Assembly: GCF_902459465.1 (NCBI RefSeq) | Contig: NC_047063.1 | Location: forward strand, 2,604,001 to 2,668,000 | Direction: 5' to 3' | Length of the DNA: 64,000 nucleotides | Source: Asterias rubens | Lineage: Eukaryota; Echinodermata; Asteroidea; Forcipulatida; Asteriidae | Part shown: positions 1 through 13,400 of the stretch, in pieces | How the letters are laid out: each line of letters starts with the position of its first letter | Position numbering within the stretch: position 1 is the stretch's first letter | Notes under the pieces: generated by a model | What the model saw: the letters and a program-made list of their open reading frames with translations, nothing else | What the model was told of the DNA's origin: nothing | The model's database searches: none | Made by a program: the position numbers and the translations under genes

Positions 1-2110
1 ATTGAAATAGCTGTTGTTGTTTTATCACATGCAAGTGTAATTTGCGAAGCCCTTATCATGCAATAATAAGAAGAATGTCAACAATTTAAGAAGTTACAAA
101 CATTACCTTTCCGCAACACGACCACTACTAGTCTACCGGCTAGCAGAAGCGCGCACATAATCTGTTTTTAATTTTCGTCTGCTCGATGTTTTTACGTGCG
201 GTCCGGTCAACTTCGTTCCCAGGAGTGATCGATCTCGCCGCGCCATTTTTTCCTAGAGACGTACGCAGAGCACGCGGGTGGTACGGCGCGCTGCCCATGC
301 ATGGCAGCGAGGTTGCGGTCCGGTTCCCTTGCACCGAGTAAAATGTATGGAACGCACAAAAGCACAAACTCCTCTCAAAACATCGATCGGTCTTTTTGGA
401 CCGATCGATTGTAATTAATGCATCACTCGATCCCTCTAGTTTTGATATAATTAAAAATGTTCTCTCACAGAGCTGGGAGCCATTTTGTAAAAGACCCCAC
501 AATGGCACTCCCATAAGCCCACCTGTTGTATGTAAGGTTCTTTTATTTGATGTCACTGGCGGCCTATATACAAAGGATCACAAATACAAATACAAGCTAC
601 TAGTAATGATGGATGATAATACAGCTTTTGGTCGCAAAACTTATGTCTTTATTGATTGTTATAACATAGGATGCATTTGTTAATTCTATTTGAACAATCA
701 ACAGTCATTGATTATTGCACTAAACATATGTATCAATTTTTTTTGTTTTTCTTATACAAAAACAAAGAACGCTTTTTAAATTTTCGAAAAAGTAATGTTT
801 TCATGTGTATTAAAAATATACAACCTATTTTATGCATTTTACGTATGAAAAGCTTACCACTGGCATTATTGGAATGTGAAATACTTAGCGAAAGATTACG
901 AGGTTTGTTAATGCAGAGATCTTTGCAAGAAAAGAAAGATGTTACTTCATCAATCATAACATCTGCAGCGCCCTCTGTTGTCCAAACACTGCAAAAACAT
1001 TAACTTGATAAAGTCGTTTCGTTTACATCCAGTGATGTAGGCATGATTTCAATATTATACCTGATAACATTCTACCCTCTGAAATAATAACGTTTCTGTA
1101 GAAAACACTGGTCATACATTGCTTCCTTAATTTTTGCTCTTGGTATTAGGTATTATAGTCAAAACTCACAGTGATTCCCATGAAGAAAGTAATGGTAATC
1201 AAGGATTTCTTTTATAGTAAGTAAGTTATTTAAGTATTTACCAACAGTGCCTTTAACAAACAGAATAAAGGACATGAGGCTTAGCAAACAGGAAGAGCAT
1301 CATGCATGTTGTGCTGGTAAACAAATCCTGCCGAGCTAGATTTATGTGCTAAGCAAACAGATGACTTTCTAGCAGTTTCAGGAAACTTGCCCCAGACACG
1401 CTTGGGTTTTTTACTCAGCATGCCACTTTTTTCCCTGTAAACTTTACAAAAATAAAAAGTGCAAGGAAGTGTAGTTTACAGAAAACATTTTATGAACATA
1501 AAGCCTAGCCTCGGTGGACGTTAACGAAAAGGTGGAGAGTGAAACTAGAATAGAAAATAATAAATCAAGCATTTTTTAAATGGTGGATTGAATATAATGG
1601 AATGACTTTTAAAACATATTTTAAACACATTTTATAAAAGAAAACATGCACAAAGAATAAAAGATAGAAGTATTAATGTTTTGATATATTTCTGTATGTG
1701 TTTGAAGAAATGGCACTTCCAATCTGAGAGATCAAAGGTGTGTAATGTATTTTTTTTTTAGGAGACTGATTAAGTTAAAATGCCTGTGACTTCACAGCAT
1801 TTTTAGCCCTAATTTAAAGGACTTTGGTTTTGGGCACTCAAAAGCTGTAAAATGCAAATATTGTGGGGAAAAAAATGGTCGGAGAGATAATTTTGAAAAG
1901 TAGACTGCCCTGACAAATATTCCTTTACATTCTGTGGTTTTCCTTTTACTTCTTGCGGTCTGCCATTTTGTGGAGTCAAAACATTAGGTTCACCAAAATG
2001 GCAGGCCGTGCACATGACAAGGACGCACCATACATACGCCAAGTTTTAAATGACAATTTGTATACACGTATGTTAATCACACACACAGATTTAATCCACT
2101 GGACTGCTTA
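1..2110. other. Gene-poor leading stretch with a GC-rich patch
   Basis: No coding region is supported here. Positions about 140-345 are clearly richer in CpG and GC than the AT-rich surroundings and could be the edge of a CpG island or first exon. Near 472-538 on the plus strand a short open segment lies between a good acceptor (ttctctcacag) and a donor-like gtaaggtt, so it could be a 66-base exon, but I recognise no protein. The rest to 2110 is AT-rich with homopolymer runs and no coding signal. Confidence 0.4.
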
Positions 2111-2345
2111 ATAAAAGGCACTGGACACCTTTGTAAAAGACCAGGGGTGGATTTCACAAAGACTAGACAGAGGACTAGTCCTAGGTAATGCTAAGAGATA
2201 GGACTGGTCCTAAGTTAGGATGAGTTACTGGTCCTAACTTAGGACTGGTCATATCTCTTACATTGCCTAGGACTAGTCCTAAGTTATGACTACCTTTGTG
2301 AAATCCACCCCAGTATTCTCACTTAGTGTATTCAAACATGTCCTT
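2111..2345. repeat. MITE family 1 copy interrupted by palindromic element family 3
   Basis: The sequence opens with the family 1 end (aaaggcactggacac), is interrupted at about 2146 by a palindromic element that starts gggtggatttcaca and ends tgtgaaatccacccc (to about 2311), and then resumes family 1 sequence (agtattctcacttagtgta). The inner element is made of inverted AGGACTAGTCCTAA-type motifs. This is a nested insertion. Confidence 0.75.
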
Positions 2346-2767
2346 AAAAAAATCTGTGAAAGTTGTTGCTCGATTGGTCACCAAAGTTGCAATAAATTAA
2401 TGTATGGACATTATGTCCATTGCCTTTAAACAAGCACTTGTTTCCTAGGCACTGCATTACACATTGTATTAAATATTTAGACCCCATCGTTACAATATTC
2501 AGTCAAAAATAAACATTTTTGGAACATGTTTTTCTTTCAACCCATGACGCTGAAAACAACAGTAGGATTTTGTGCTAGTCAAGGAGAGTAATACATTAAG
2601 ACTAAATTAAACCATAATTGCATAATAATTGGCAAGCATTGAATATCTTGACATGGATATCCACTTGAAAGTTTATCATACTCTTCTTTGACATTAAAAC
2701 AGTATTAGTTTTCCTATAATTCATTTAGCTTCGGTGGCACTATCAGAATCAATACTATACACACACA

Positions 2768-3118
2768 CCATAGAAATAGAACCCGAAGAACCCCGAGTTT
2801 GGCCACCCTATGTGTCGTCTGTGAACGCGGCGAATCGATATCGCATGATACGCGTGTATGGCAAAATTATCATCGCGTGAGACGCGTGTACGGCAAAATG
2901 AGCATCACGTGATACGGGCGTATGGCAAAACTGCAAGATGTCAGCGCACATAGACTGTTCTAGTGTGTTCATTGGTCAATGATGATGCCATTGTATGGCA
3001 AAATATTTTGCCATACACACGTAACAAAAATGGCGTATAAGCGTCCATAAAAATGGTCTCACAACGAAACCGCACGCACATTGAGACACTCAGCGTTCTC
3101 CGGGTTCTATTTCTATGA
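2768..3118. mobile_element. MITE with about 25-bp terminal inverted repeats
   Basis: The left end reads catagaaatagaacccgaag and the right end carries its inverse, cgggttctatttctatg. The interior (2835-2930) has three imperfect copies of a roughly 40-bp unit with the motif acgcgtgtatggcaaaat, and further inverted copies at 2990-3020. No transposase is encoded, so it is a non-autonomous element. Confidence 0.7.
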
Positions 3119-3870
3119 CACACACACAGCTCTGTGTTGCATTCACTCAGTGGACATTCTTTTGTTCAATAAACTGAAGGAAAATCCTATTCTTCAAAAC
3201 TGCTAAACAATATTTTTCTATGCTTAGCACATTAATTGTCGTTCCAACAGGCTTTATGAAATGGAGCCCTGCTGAAGACTTATGTTTCAGATCAGCTCCT
3301 GTGTTGGTTTGCTCCAAACAAAGTTTGATGAGAGAAATGTGGGACTCCAACATTATATGTTTAAGAGCGAGTATTTGGAATAAGCATTTAAATAGTATCT
3401 AATAAAGTAAATATACAGAAGATTATACCTTCCAAAACCAATGCACCGTCATTTCTTTACGAGTACGTACAGCTCGGTGGTTATGTAAAGTAGATTGTAA
3501 AATAAAATCAATAATTTCACATAAGTATAATAAGAGGGAACAAACTATTTTAATATTTGACGAAGAAATAATACTATTGACCTGGAACTTTTGCAAATGC
3601 GCACTTTTTCGGTGTCAACTTGCTGCAGAATATATCGTCAATAACTTTGCGATATTGATGCTTATTGTTATTCTTTTCATTAACGATAACAACCACAAGG
3701 TTCAGTTTGTATTCTAGAGGCTGTGACGTCATAATCAAAATAAGGCTGTGGCTTTAATTCTTATCAAGTTTACGCACACCTTCTCCATAGATACGATACA
3801 AAGCGAGGGCACTCTTGTACCGTAACTCGGTGAGAGTTCATTGTTTTATGTTAGGGTGTTAGGGTCGAGT

Positions 3871-4134
3871 GGTTAAAGACAGTGGACACTATTGGCAATT
3901 GTCAAAGACTAGTCTTCACAGTTGGTGTACCTCAACATATGCATAAAATAACAAACCTGTGAAAATTTGAGCTTGATTGGTCGTCAGACTTGCGAGATAA
4001 TAATCGAGACCTCAAATTCTAAATTTGAGGACTCGAAATCAAATTTGTGGAAAATTACTTCTTTCTCGAAAACTACATGACTTCAGAGGGAGCTGTTTCT
4101 CACAATGTTTAACACTATCAACCTCTCCCCATGA
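3871..4134 (+). repeat. MITE family 1, 3'-truncated copy
   Basis: It starts at gacagtggacactattgg and runs through the internal core (caaacctgtgaaaatttgag, then the ctcaaattctaaatttgagg hairpin) to caacctctccccat, where it breaks off into a different repeat. About 100 bases of the 3' end are missing relative to full copies such as 40862-41236. Confidence 0.75.
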
Positions 4135-4320
4135 AGCCCGGTTCATACTTTCTGCGAATGCGAATGCGAATGCGCTACGAATGTTGACGTCACAAATTCG
4201 CAACGAAATTCGCACTGAGTTGAGTTCTGTTCAACTCTCTTGTGAATATCGCTGCGAAAGGAGGGTTGTGACGTCAAATTCACGTCGCAATCGCATTCAC
4301 ATGAAGTTAAAAAAAAAAAA
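4135..4320. repeat. Repeat fragment with tandem GCGAAT units
   Basis: It begins cggttcatactttctgcgaa and has three gcgaat repeats, a central palindrome (gagttgagttctgttcaactctc) and an inverted outer part (cgcaatcgcattcacatgaa). A piece of the same repeat, inverted, lies at about 11875-11915 (gcattcgcagtaaagtatgaacc). Confidence 0.5.
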
Positions 4321-4424
4321 CGGGCTCAAGGTTATTCATTCCAGCTTGCACACCATATTAAACAAATATTTTGGCAAAAAATACTAGTGGTCCCTTAGGT
4401 CATAAAATCTTTTTAATTGATACC

Positions 4425-4430
4425 TTTATT
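4425..4430 (-). promoter_or_regulatory. Polyadenylation signal AATAAA of the sorting nexin gene
   Basis: AATAAA on the minus strand lies only 13 bases past the SNX stop codon. If it is used, the 3'UTR would be unusually short. It could be chance in AT-rich DNA. Confidence 0.45.
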
Positions 4431-4443
4431 GTTATTTCTACAC

Positions 4444-7400
4444 TCATTCTGAAGCACTGCTGCTGAACTCCATCTGCTTCAGTGTGCTGATGTCCTTGGC
4501 GATGAGAGCGGATATATCGCGGGCCGTCTTGATCTTAGCTTCGGCGTACAGAATTAAGGCTTTCTGGAACTCTACCACACGCTGCCTCTGAAACTTGCTT
4601 ATCTGCAAAGGAATGGAAAGTGATCGGCGGATAGTTTCAACAAAATAAAGGCTCACTCTTAACACAAAATCAAATTCAGATGCATAAGGTCTAGGCCTAT
4701 GTATTAAAAGTAGCTGCTTCTTATATTGCACTTAAATCCGCTATGCTAATGGCACTCCCCTGGTGACTGGGGCATTTCTTCAACCATCTCACAGCTCCCT
4801 GGGGAGAATACATCTAATCAATCTCAGGTACTCACTTACCCCAAGGACAAAATCTGTTATATATTGTTGCATTACCCCTTGCCAAAACATAGGATTCAAA
4901 CTACCTCTAGCTACCGGGCAATTGTGGTAGTCTAGTTGGTAAGACACTGCTCTAGAATTGCAAGGGTCATGACTTCAAATCCCATCCGAGTAATATGCCT
5001 GTGATATTTTTTTCACAGGACTCGGGGAAAGTACAGTGCTAACAAACATAGGTGTATGGGTAAAAGAAAGGGGAAAAATATTAATCTTTATCCCGATGCC
5101 AATTTAACATCTACGAAATAAGGACAAAAGTGTCCTGACAAGATTCTGAACCCACACCCTGATGTAAGTTCCCCCATATTGGTTTGTTTTGTATCAACTA
5201 TATTTTTCCATTTTTATTCCATTTCCATTGATCATTTTTCTTAACCAGTTCTTGAACGTCTTTGAACTTAAATAATTGTACTCAATTTGTTTATTTTACT
5301 CTTTTATTCACCAATATGGAAATAAATGTTGATTGAATTGAACTAAACTGAAACTGATAACATAGCCACCATAACTTGAGTATGATAACCTAAACCGCTT
5401 GGCCATGCCAATTACTAACCTCTTTCTTGGCAACTTCGGATATTTCATTGAATTCTCTCTCCCTCTTTTCTTTCAGCTCCTCCGCCTGATAAGAAATCAG
5501 AAAATATTTCCAAATCATAAAGGGTGGATTCTATTGCTAGCTATGCTACTCTATGATGGCATCAGGTTGGAGTCCCTGCACCTTTAAAGGCACAGGGGTG
5601 GATTTCACAAAGGTAGTCCTAACTTAGGACTAGTCCTAGGCAATGCTAAGAGATAGGACCAGTCCTAAGTTAGGATGAGTTACTGGTCCTAACTTAGGAC
5701 TGGTCCACCCCTGGACACTTTTGGCAATCGTCAAAGACCAGAATTCTCACTTGGTGTATCCAAACATACGCATAAAATAACAAATCTAGCTTCCCTGGGT
5801 CTACCCCGCGGTGCTCACTCAGGTGAGCCCCTGACAAGAGCTAAACGAATGACCACTCACCGCTCTCGTAGTGACGTCGTTTACCTGGGGCCAGCCCCCA
5901 AGTGACCCACTCCTCAAGCAGGGCACTGGGGGTTGACCTGGGTGAGCCCCTGGAATGACGTCAAACACTATTCGAACGCACCGGGGCAGAGCGTGGATGA
6001 CCCAGGGAAGCTAAACGAACGCACCCAGTGTAGCAGACTGTTACGAAAATCGAGAGCGACAAGAGAAGAAAGCATGGAGCAGTTTCTCTGTCATTTTTGG
6101 TGGTCTAGCACTTTCCGAATCTTTTTAATCTTGAGAACAGCTAGGGATGAAGAGCAGCAGATGTTGTTGATTTGATTCTGCATTTGTAGGTTTGATGTGG
6201 CAATGGTTCCAAGGTTGCGGGCACTAGTGACAGGTTTTCTGCAGGTTTTGCTGATGGATATACTAAAGGCCCTTTTCAAAATCACGGCTTCGGCTTTAGA
6301 GTCGCTTGGCTCTGCGGTTGTTTTGACAATTGCGCGTGCTTCGCGTCTGCACACAGGGCTTCAGGTCAAATCATGGAGCCTGACGCCGAGTTTAAAGACA
6401 AAGCCATGAATCGAAAAACGTCTATAAATTTGAGAATGGTTTGTAAATTTAGAGGTGAATGACTTTGGCTTTATCATCCTTCACTTTCAGGTTATTGGCA
6501 TTTGGCAACGACTTGATGTGCACCTGGCATGACTCCAATTGCTGAATGAAGTCAGGAAGCAGCTCTTTCGTCATACTCATAGTGACGTAAACCTGGATGT
6601 CATCAGTGTACACCACGCAGGTGACGCCATACAAAAATATGATACCTTCCAGTGGTGATGGGTACGTTGTATAAAGGCACCGTGGGCGAAATTGTTGATG
6701 AGCACAGACTGTTGGCGATTTGCAAAATATGATGAGAACCAATCCAAGGCAGAGTCAGTGATACGCGTAAGCGTTGTAGCTCCGCGCTGTAAACTCAAGC
6801 TAAGCAAACGTCGGAGAATATAATCCAGGTGGAAACGCATGGTAGAATTACACAGTTACAGTAACTTTCCGCATGACAGCGGAAGAAAAAGTCCTATGTA
6901 AATAGAGTAGATACAGGTAAGCATCCGAAGCATGACAGATTTGCAAAAACATGAGAAAATGACAAGCAATGAAGAGCAGAGATCGAGTGCAACCTACTAG
7001 CGCAACATCGTAGCAACATCATACAGTATATTGAAGCTGAAGGCATGAACGGTGCTGTTGGCAGCCAGCCAAATCGACCGGCATTCGACCTTGTTATACC
7101 TTGGTAACAAATTTTATTGGTCGAGAACCAATCACGCGATATAACACAAAGACGCATGTCACATCGCTCGGGGGTCGGGTAACATGAAAAGTGATGTATA
7201 CAACGGTGTACATCACCTTGATCGTTCCCAACGTTGGTAGATTTCCAGCGCTGTGTATGAAACACTTACGGGTTCAAGGAAACAGTGACGAATTGTTTCT
7301 TATTTGAACTGTTCGTCTGCTTATTGAACTATGCATCCGTCAGAATAATATTTGACAACAGAACTTTGAGAAGAGGAATAACAATGTTACCAAGGTATAA

Positions 7401-10400
7401 CAAAACAATTGCTGCATGCTGTAACTGGTGTCCATGGGTTTTGTACACCCTCGGTGGCAAATGGTGCCCTCGGCTTCGCCACGGGTGCTATTTGCCCCCT
7501 CTGGTGAACAAAATGCCATGGACCCCGTCACAGCATGCAGCAATTTTATACTGGAACACTGCCTGATATCAAAAGTGCTTGATCTTTCAGGGAGGAAAAC
7601 CAGATGGCCCCGGATAAAAAACATGTCGCACAGAAGAGATCCAAGGCAAAACTCTACTCACATAATCGGCGCTAGCCGGGAATCGAACCATGGCCATATT
7701 GGTGAGAACACCAGGGACGAGATTCTGGAAAAATGAAAAAGACTGAAATTTGCTCGCCTTGGCACTTTTTTTCACTCGCGTCAAACAAAATTTTGGGTTG
7801 CCCGCAAGTATTTTCAGGTATTTTGGCTGCTGACTTATTTCTGCTACACATTACTGTTCTGTGCTTAGCTGATGACTTATTTTTTACTACACATAAATTA
7901 CTGATCTGTGCTTACATGTAGATGCTAACTCATTTCTGCTACGTTTTACTGTTCTGTGCTTAGCATATTTCTGTGCTTTAGGCACAATTAAAGTTATACT
8001 CACCGCCTCTCTCTTTAATGGTTTAGCTTTTTCTAATGCTTTTGTGGCGTTTTCAAATTCAACAAGCTTGCATGTTCTGCCATACAGCATTGTCTGTTGA
8101 TTGAGAGGGATAGAAAACGAAAATGAGAATTATGAAAAGGGGAATGTTTTATTGTAATCCCTGTCTGCAAAAATTGTTGATCTTGTTTTCTTTTTTTTTG
8201 CGGATGGGGGAGGGAGGTTTTTTTTTTTTTATAAAGTTTTGATGACATGCCAAATATGAAATCAAGAATAAAGAAATCATCACAATCACTATAAAACAGA
8301 GGGTTTGTGTGTTCTTGATGTTTTCAATAGTTTTGTCAAACAAATTTAACTCCTAGATGACATTTTCTGTAAACTTTTTCAAACAACTTAGCACAGTGTA
8401 GCCCAATTAAATATTCGAAGAATTGTTCTTGCTTTGCCAACATGAATAACAAAATTCTTTAAATATCTTTACAAACCTGTACATTTTGAAAAAAATATCA
8501 GTTGAAAAGGTTGTTGTTTTATGGGGGTTTTGAACGGTCCGGCGGGGACGATCAACAATTTTTTTTTTATGAGGCCTAATAATAAAAATAATAATGGCTT
8601 CTTATAGACCTTCATCAAGGTATGAACATCTTGATTTTACTCCATTCCAACTCAATGTAACCATACTGTGGCCGGACGAAATAATAGTCTGGTGCCATGT
8701 TTGCATTCATTACTGTTGTTGGAAACAGGGAACATGACCAAGATGGTGACAGCGTGATACAAGTCTATACAGGGCGAGTCAAAATGAAGTTGACCGATAT
8801 TTATGAATTGCAAAAAAGAAAAAAAACTGACACTCATCACCAAGTGAAGCACATATTAATCAGCATTCAGCTATCAGTCTGGAATTTCTCATCCCTGATG
8901 AATTGGGTGTTTCTTTACCTTTTCTGATTCTAAATATCTTGCATAGTGATCCAGGCAAAAGCCCAGGGTTTTCTCATCGTTAGTAACAAAGACGTCGATC
9001 CCGTGAGAGTAATGCTCCACTGCCTTAGCCAAATGCAGCTGCATCCTGAAATATCAGATTAATAAAGGAGGGGAAAAAGGGGGAATATCATAACTGAGAA
9101 ACCTAACTTAACCTAATTGGCCATATTTTTGACCGCGTGAGGGCACTCTCAATCACTTCCGGGGGTATATTCATTCATACGCAAAACAGTTTTTAAAGAT
9201 TGGAACACATTATAACCACAGACATCTAATCCATCACAGACAATAAGACTTTAAAAGGAGCCGTTATAATCCACCTCTAAAGCAAATTGAAACTACGGCG
9301 CAACAAAAGTGACAGAACGCCTATTAATTTGTGCAGGGCGAATTGCGTGTACCCCCGGAAGTGATCAAAATACTATTTATAGCGCCCCCGCGCGGTCAAA
9401 AATAAGGGGCATTGCATTTATAAAGCGCTTTAACACCGTTCAAAAATAAAATGATAGCGGGGATTGTTTGGGTTGAAGAAATGGAAAGAGCAACTGAGAA
9501 GTTGTTCGAAATTTTTAAATTCAGAAACTGGGGAGTGATGTGGCAAACAGGGAAAATAAAATAAAAAAAAAACCATAAAAACTGGTTCATATTTAACATG
9601 AAATGCCAAAATTGAACTGAATAGGTCGTGGGTCTGAATCCAAGTAACAATATGCCTGTGATTTTCTCTACATAACTTGGGAAGTACTGAGTATACATTT
9701 GTAACACACATCAGTGTTTAAGGGTAAATTCTAAACTATTAGTCTTTATCCCCGATGCATCTTTTAACAACATCTAAGTTATACAATCAACACTTGGGGG
9801 GTCTTACTTGTTGATGTCAGAGCTCGGTCCATCCTCAGCTGCAGTGCTTGCTAAACACAGCGATGTTGACAGATGATTCAGAGAGGACGCTAACCCTGTG
9901 GAACATCAAGAAAATACAACCAATGAAAGGAAAGAACCACAATGAGTTTTAATTACATTTATTTTATTTATTAATTCTGGTTGTGAAAAGCGAACTTAAA
10001 GCCATTGGACCCTTTTGGTAAACAGTGTTGTCCAAGGCCCACACTTTGTGTGCCACAACTTCTATATCAAATAACAAACCTGTGAAAATTTAGGCTCAAT
10101 CGGTCATCGGAGTCGGGAGAAAATAACGGGAAAACCCACCTTGTATCCGCGCGTTTCGCCGTGTCATGTCATGTGTTTAAAATAAATCCGTAATTCTCTT
10201 TAACGTGAATTGATATTGTTTTACTGTTTTCTCAAAAAGTAAAGCATTTCATGGAATAATATTTCAAGAGAAGTATTTCACCACTACCTTCTGTAAACCC
10301 TGTAAGTTATTTGTAAATCTGTGAACTTTTTTTTTCTGTACCGAAAGGGTCCAATGGCTTCTAATCTCTGTACTAGCCAAAAACCCAAATGGAGAGAAAA

Positions 10401-13400
10401 CAAGGTAGGACGTTTCAGTTTTAGATGTAGGAGGAAAACCCCAACAAATAGGGAAAACACATGCAATCATGACTGGAAACCGGTGCAAGGTGCCAGTTCA
10501 CAATTTGAACCCAGGTCTACAGAAGTGAAAGGCAGTGAAGTTACCACCGAGCCAACCTGAATGGCATTATTTTATGTATTTAAATTCAATTTTAACAAAT
10601 TATTTAGTAGATTTTTTTCTTCTTCATTCATTCTGGTTGTGAAGACAAGGACTCACAAAAAAGCGAACTTAATCACTGTACTAGCCAAGAACCCAGTGGA
10701 GAGAAGCTGAAGAAGGAAGTTACTGTCTTAGCTGTGGGAGGCTCTACATCTCTCATCTCACCTTACTATTAGGCCACTTACTTTCTTCATGGTTCAGCAT
10801 GTTGTTGAAGTTATCACTGGCCTCCTTCATGAGCTTGACTAAATCGTTGACTGTGGCTCGTTCCTTCTGGAAGTACTCGTCCACGTCTTGGTGACCGCCT
10901 TTCCGTACCTCCCCCACCGCCTTGGACAGGTTTGTCAGAAGGGACTTCTTGAGTTTTGCCCTTACTGGTGGCTGTACACAAGAAACAAAAACAGTCTTGT
11001 TAGTTTTGGTTTTACACACATACACTGAAGTGTGTAAGCACTGTATACTACTGTGTACTTTCCCGAGTTCTGTGGTACCAAAATCACAGGCATAATCACT
11101 CGGGTGGGATTCGAACCCACGACCTTTGCAATTCCAGAGCAGTGTCATACAAACTTGTTGTTTAATAATGTTATAAAATGGGACCTCCTTCGACACCCGT
11201 AATTCCATCTTTGCGGAGGAAACTCTACAACTGGTCACATAGACGAGGATGCCAGAGGGACCTCTCCTGACTGTTAATTGACCTTTGACATGTTGCTGTG
11301 ACCATTGACATGCAGCTTGACACAGAGAAAACAATTTTACTTTATTTTACCTGGGTCTCTGTTAGAAATTTAGCAAGTGAAATGTTCTTTCCAAGGATGC
11401 AGTGTCGGACGACTTGCTGTAAGTATTTTTCCAGAGTGCGGCAATCCTTGTGGAACTCATCACCTACAAAATTAGAAAAGAAAATGTTATTTCATCGAGA
11501 AACTAACCAATTGTAAACAGTTCAGTTACGAGTCAACTTTGACATTTTTTTTTCTCCAAAACTACATTACTTCAGAGGGCCGTTTCTCACAATGGTTCAC
11601 ACTATCAACGGCTCTCCATTGCGTTGTTACCAGGTAAGTTTTTATGCTAAAAATTATTTGAGTATTTACCAATGTCAAGTGACTTAAACACCAACCTTTG
11701 ATCTTTTCATCTGTGCCCAGTTCTTTCTTTGACTTTGCTGCGGCATCTGCTGGTGATGCTATTGGTCTAGCTGGCAATGGCGGCATCTGAAAGGAAAAAA
11801 ATAGCTAGTTTCAATTGTCCAAGAAATCCAGTCAGAAACCTTCTTTTAAGCGAATTTGTTACAACAAAAATTTGTATCAGATTTGCATTCGCAGTAAAGT
11901 ATGAACCATGCTTAAAGATTTGATGAAAGAGGCCGGCAAAGGCCTAAGGACCTGTAAGTTGGGCTGTACTTGTAGGTAAACGGAGGTCGATTTCACAAAG
12001 AGTTAGGCCTAGTCTTATCTCGAGCAAGGACGATATACTCTTCCTAACTTAGGACTACATGTACATGTACCCTTAAGTTTTTACTATCGCCTAGGTGACT
12101 AGTCCTAACTAACTCTTTATGAAATCGACCCCCATGCTTTTAAGAAACTAGTACATTTATTGTTTGGATGAAGGGGTATGCCCCAGTCTTTCTGGCATTG
12201 TTGTCAAAGAAATTAAAATGCAGCCATTTGTAATCCATTACAAGCTTCTATATAAAAGGGTGCATGGGTGCCATAGTGGAAAACAAAGCTCATCCTAATG
12301 GCACCTGTGAAACAAATAATGGGTGTATACACACACCCCAAGGGGGATGAATCCCTATATACAAGAACTCAGTATAACTACTATTACAGTGTTTATGTAA
12401 TTAACCTTTTTAAAGGATTTGGGTACTTTTTCAAAATATCCACAGATTTACATTAAACTTACAGGGTTTGAAGATGATAGTGGAAAGCTTTCCTTCAAAT
12501 ATTACTAACTAAGGTTGTGTAGTTTTTGAGAAATGAGTAAAGCAAGTCACACAATAGTTTTGGTCTCATGAGACCAAAACTATTTTAGCATGTAAAATCC
12601 CCTTAACCAGTATGATATTATACCAAAACCATAGCATAACTGGTTAATACGTTTTTACATGCTAAAACCGAGACGAAAATTATTACTTTTACTATTTCTC
12701 AAAAACTACAGCACCTCAGTAAGTAAAATTTCAAGGGAAGCTTTCTACTATCATAATCTTCAAACTGTGTAAGTTTAATGTATATCTGTTGACATTGTGT
12801 TTTTTGTTAGGAAAAAGTACATACAAAAATAATGTTTACTGCATGTAAAATTTGATGTTTTCTTTTCTATTATTCGTGTTATTATTGTGTAATTTTTAAA
12901 ATATTTTTTAACGAAATGCGCCCTTGAACAGGCTGGTCCTGGAGAGAGTGCAATCTAAACTTAAACAATTATAATTTGTTACAGTTTTACACCATGAACT
13001 TACTATGACTCCACCAACGTCAGAATCGGTCGCTAGACAATGCTGCAGCCACTCAAAATCCTCATAGACTCGCTGCACTGTTGTCTCTTTCCCACTTTCC
13101 TCTAGCTTTAAACAAATAAAACACAACAACAACATTGTTAATCATCGGATTTAAAACAATAATAAATGATAATATTAGTCAAAGTGGCTGTTTACATGTA
13201 TTAAAGGCAGTGGACACTATTGGTAATTACTCAAAATAATTATTGGCATAAAACCTTTCTTGGTGACAAGATGGGAAGAGGTTGATGGTATAAAACATTG
13301 TGAGAAACGGCTCCCTCTGAAGTGCCATAGTTTTCGAGAAAGAAGTATTTTTCCACAAATTTGATTTAGAGACCTCAGATTTAGAATTTGAGGTCTCGAA

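Noticed and set aside
140-556. 138-codon minus-strand frame across a GC-rich patch
   Set aside because: No domain, and the frame runs through sequence with splice-like signals on the other strand; composition alone explains its length.
11100-11170. Possible tRNA (good B box)
   Set aside because: Only the T-arm is tRNA-like; the SINE body follows, and three other copies share it.
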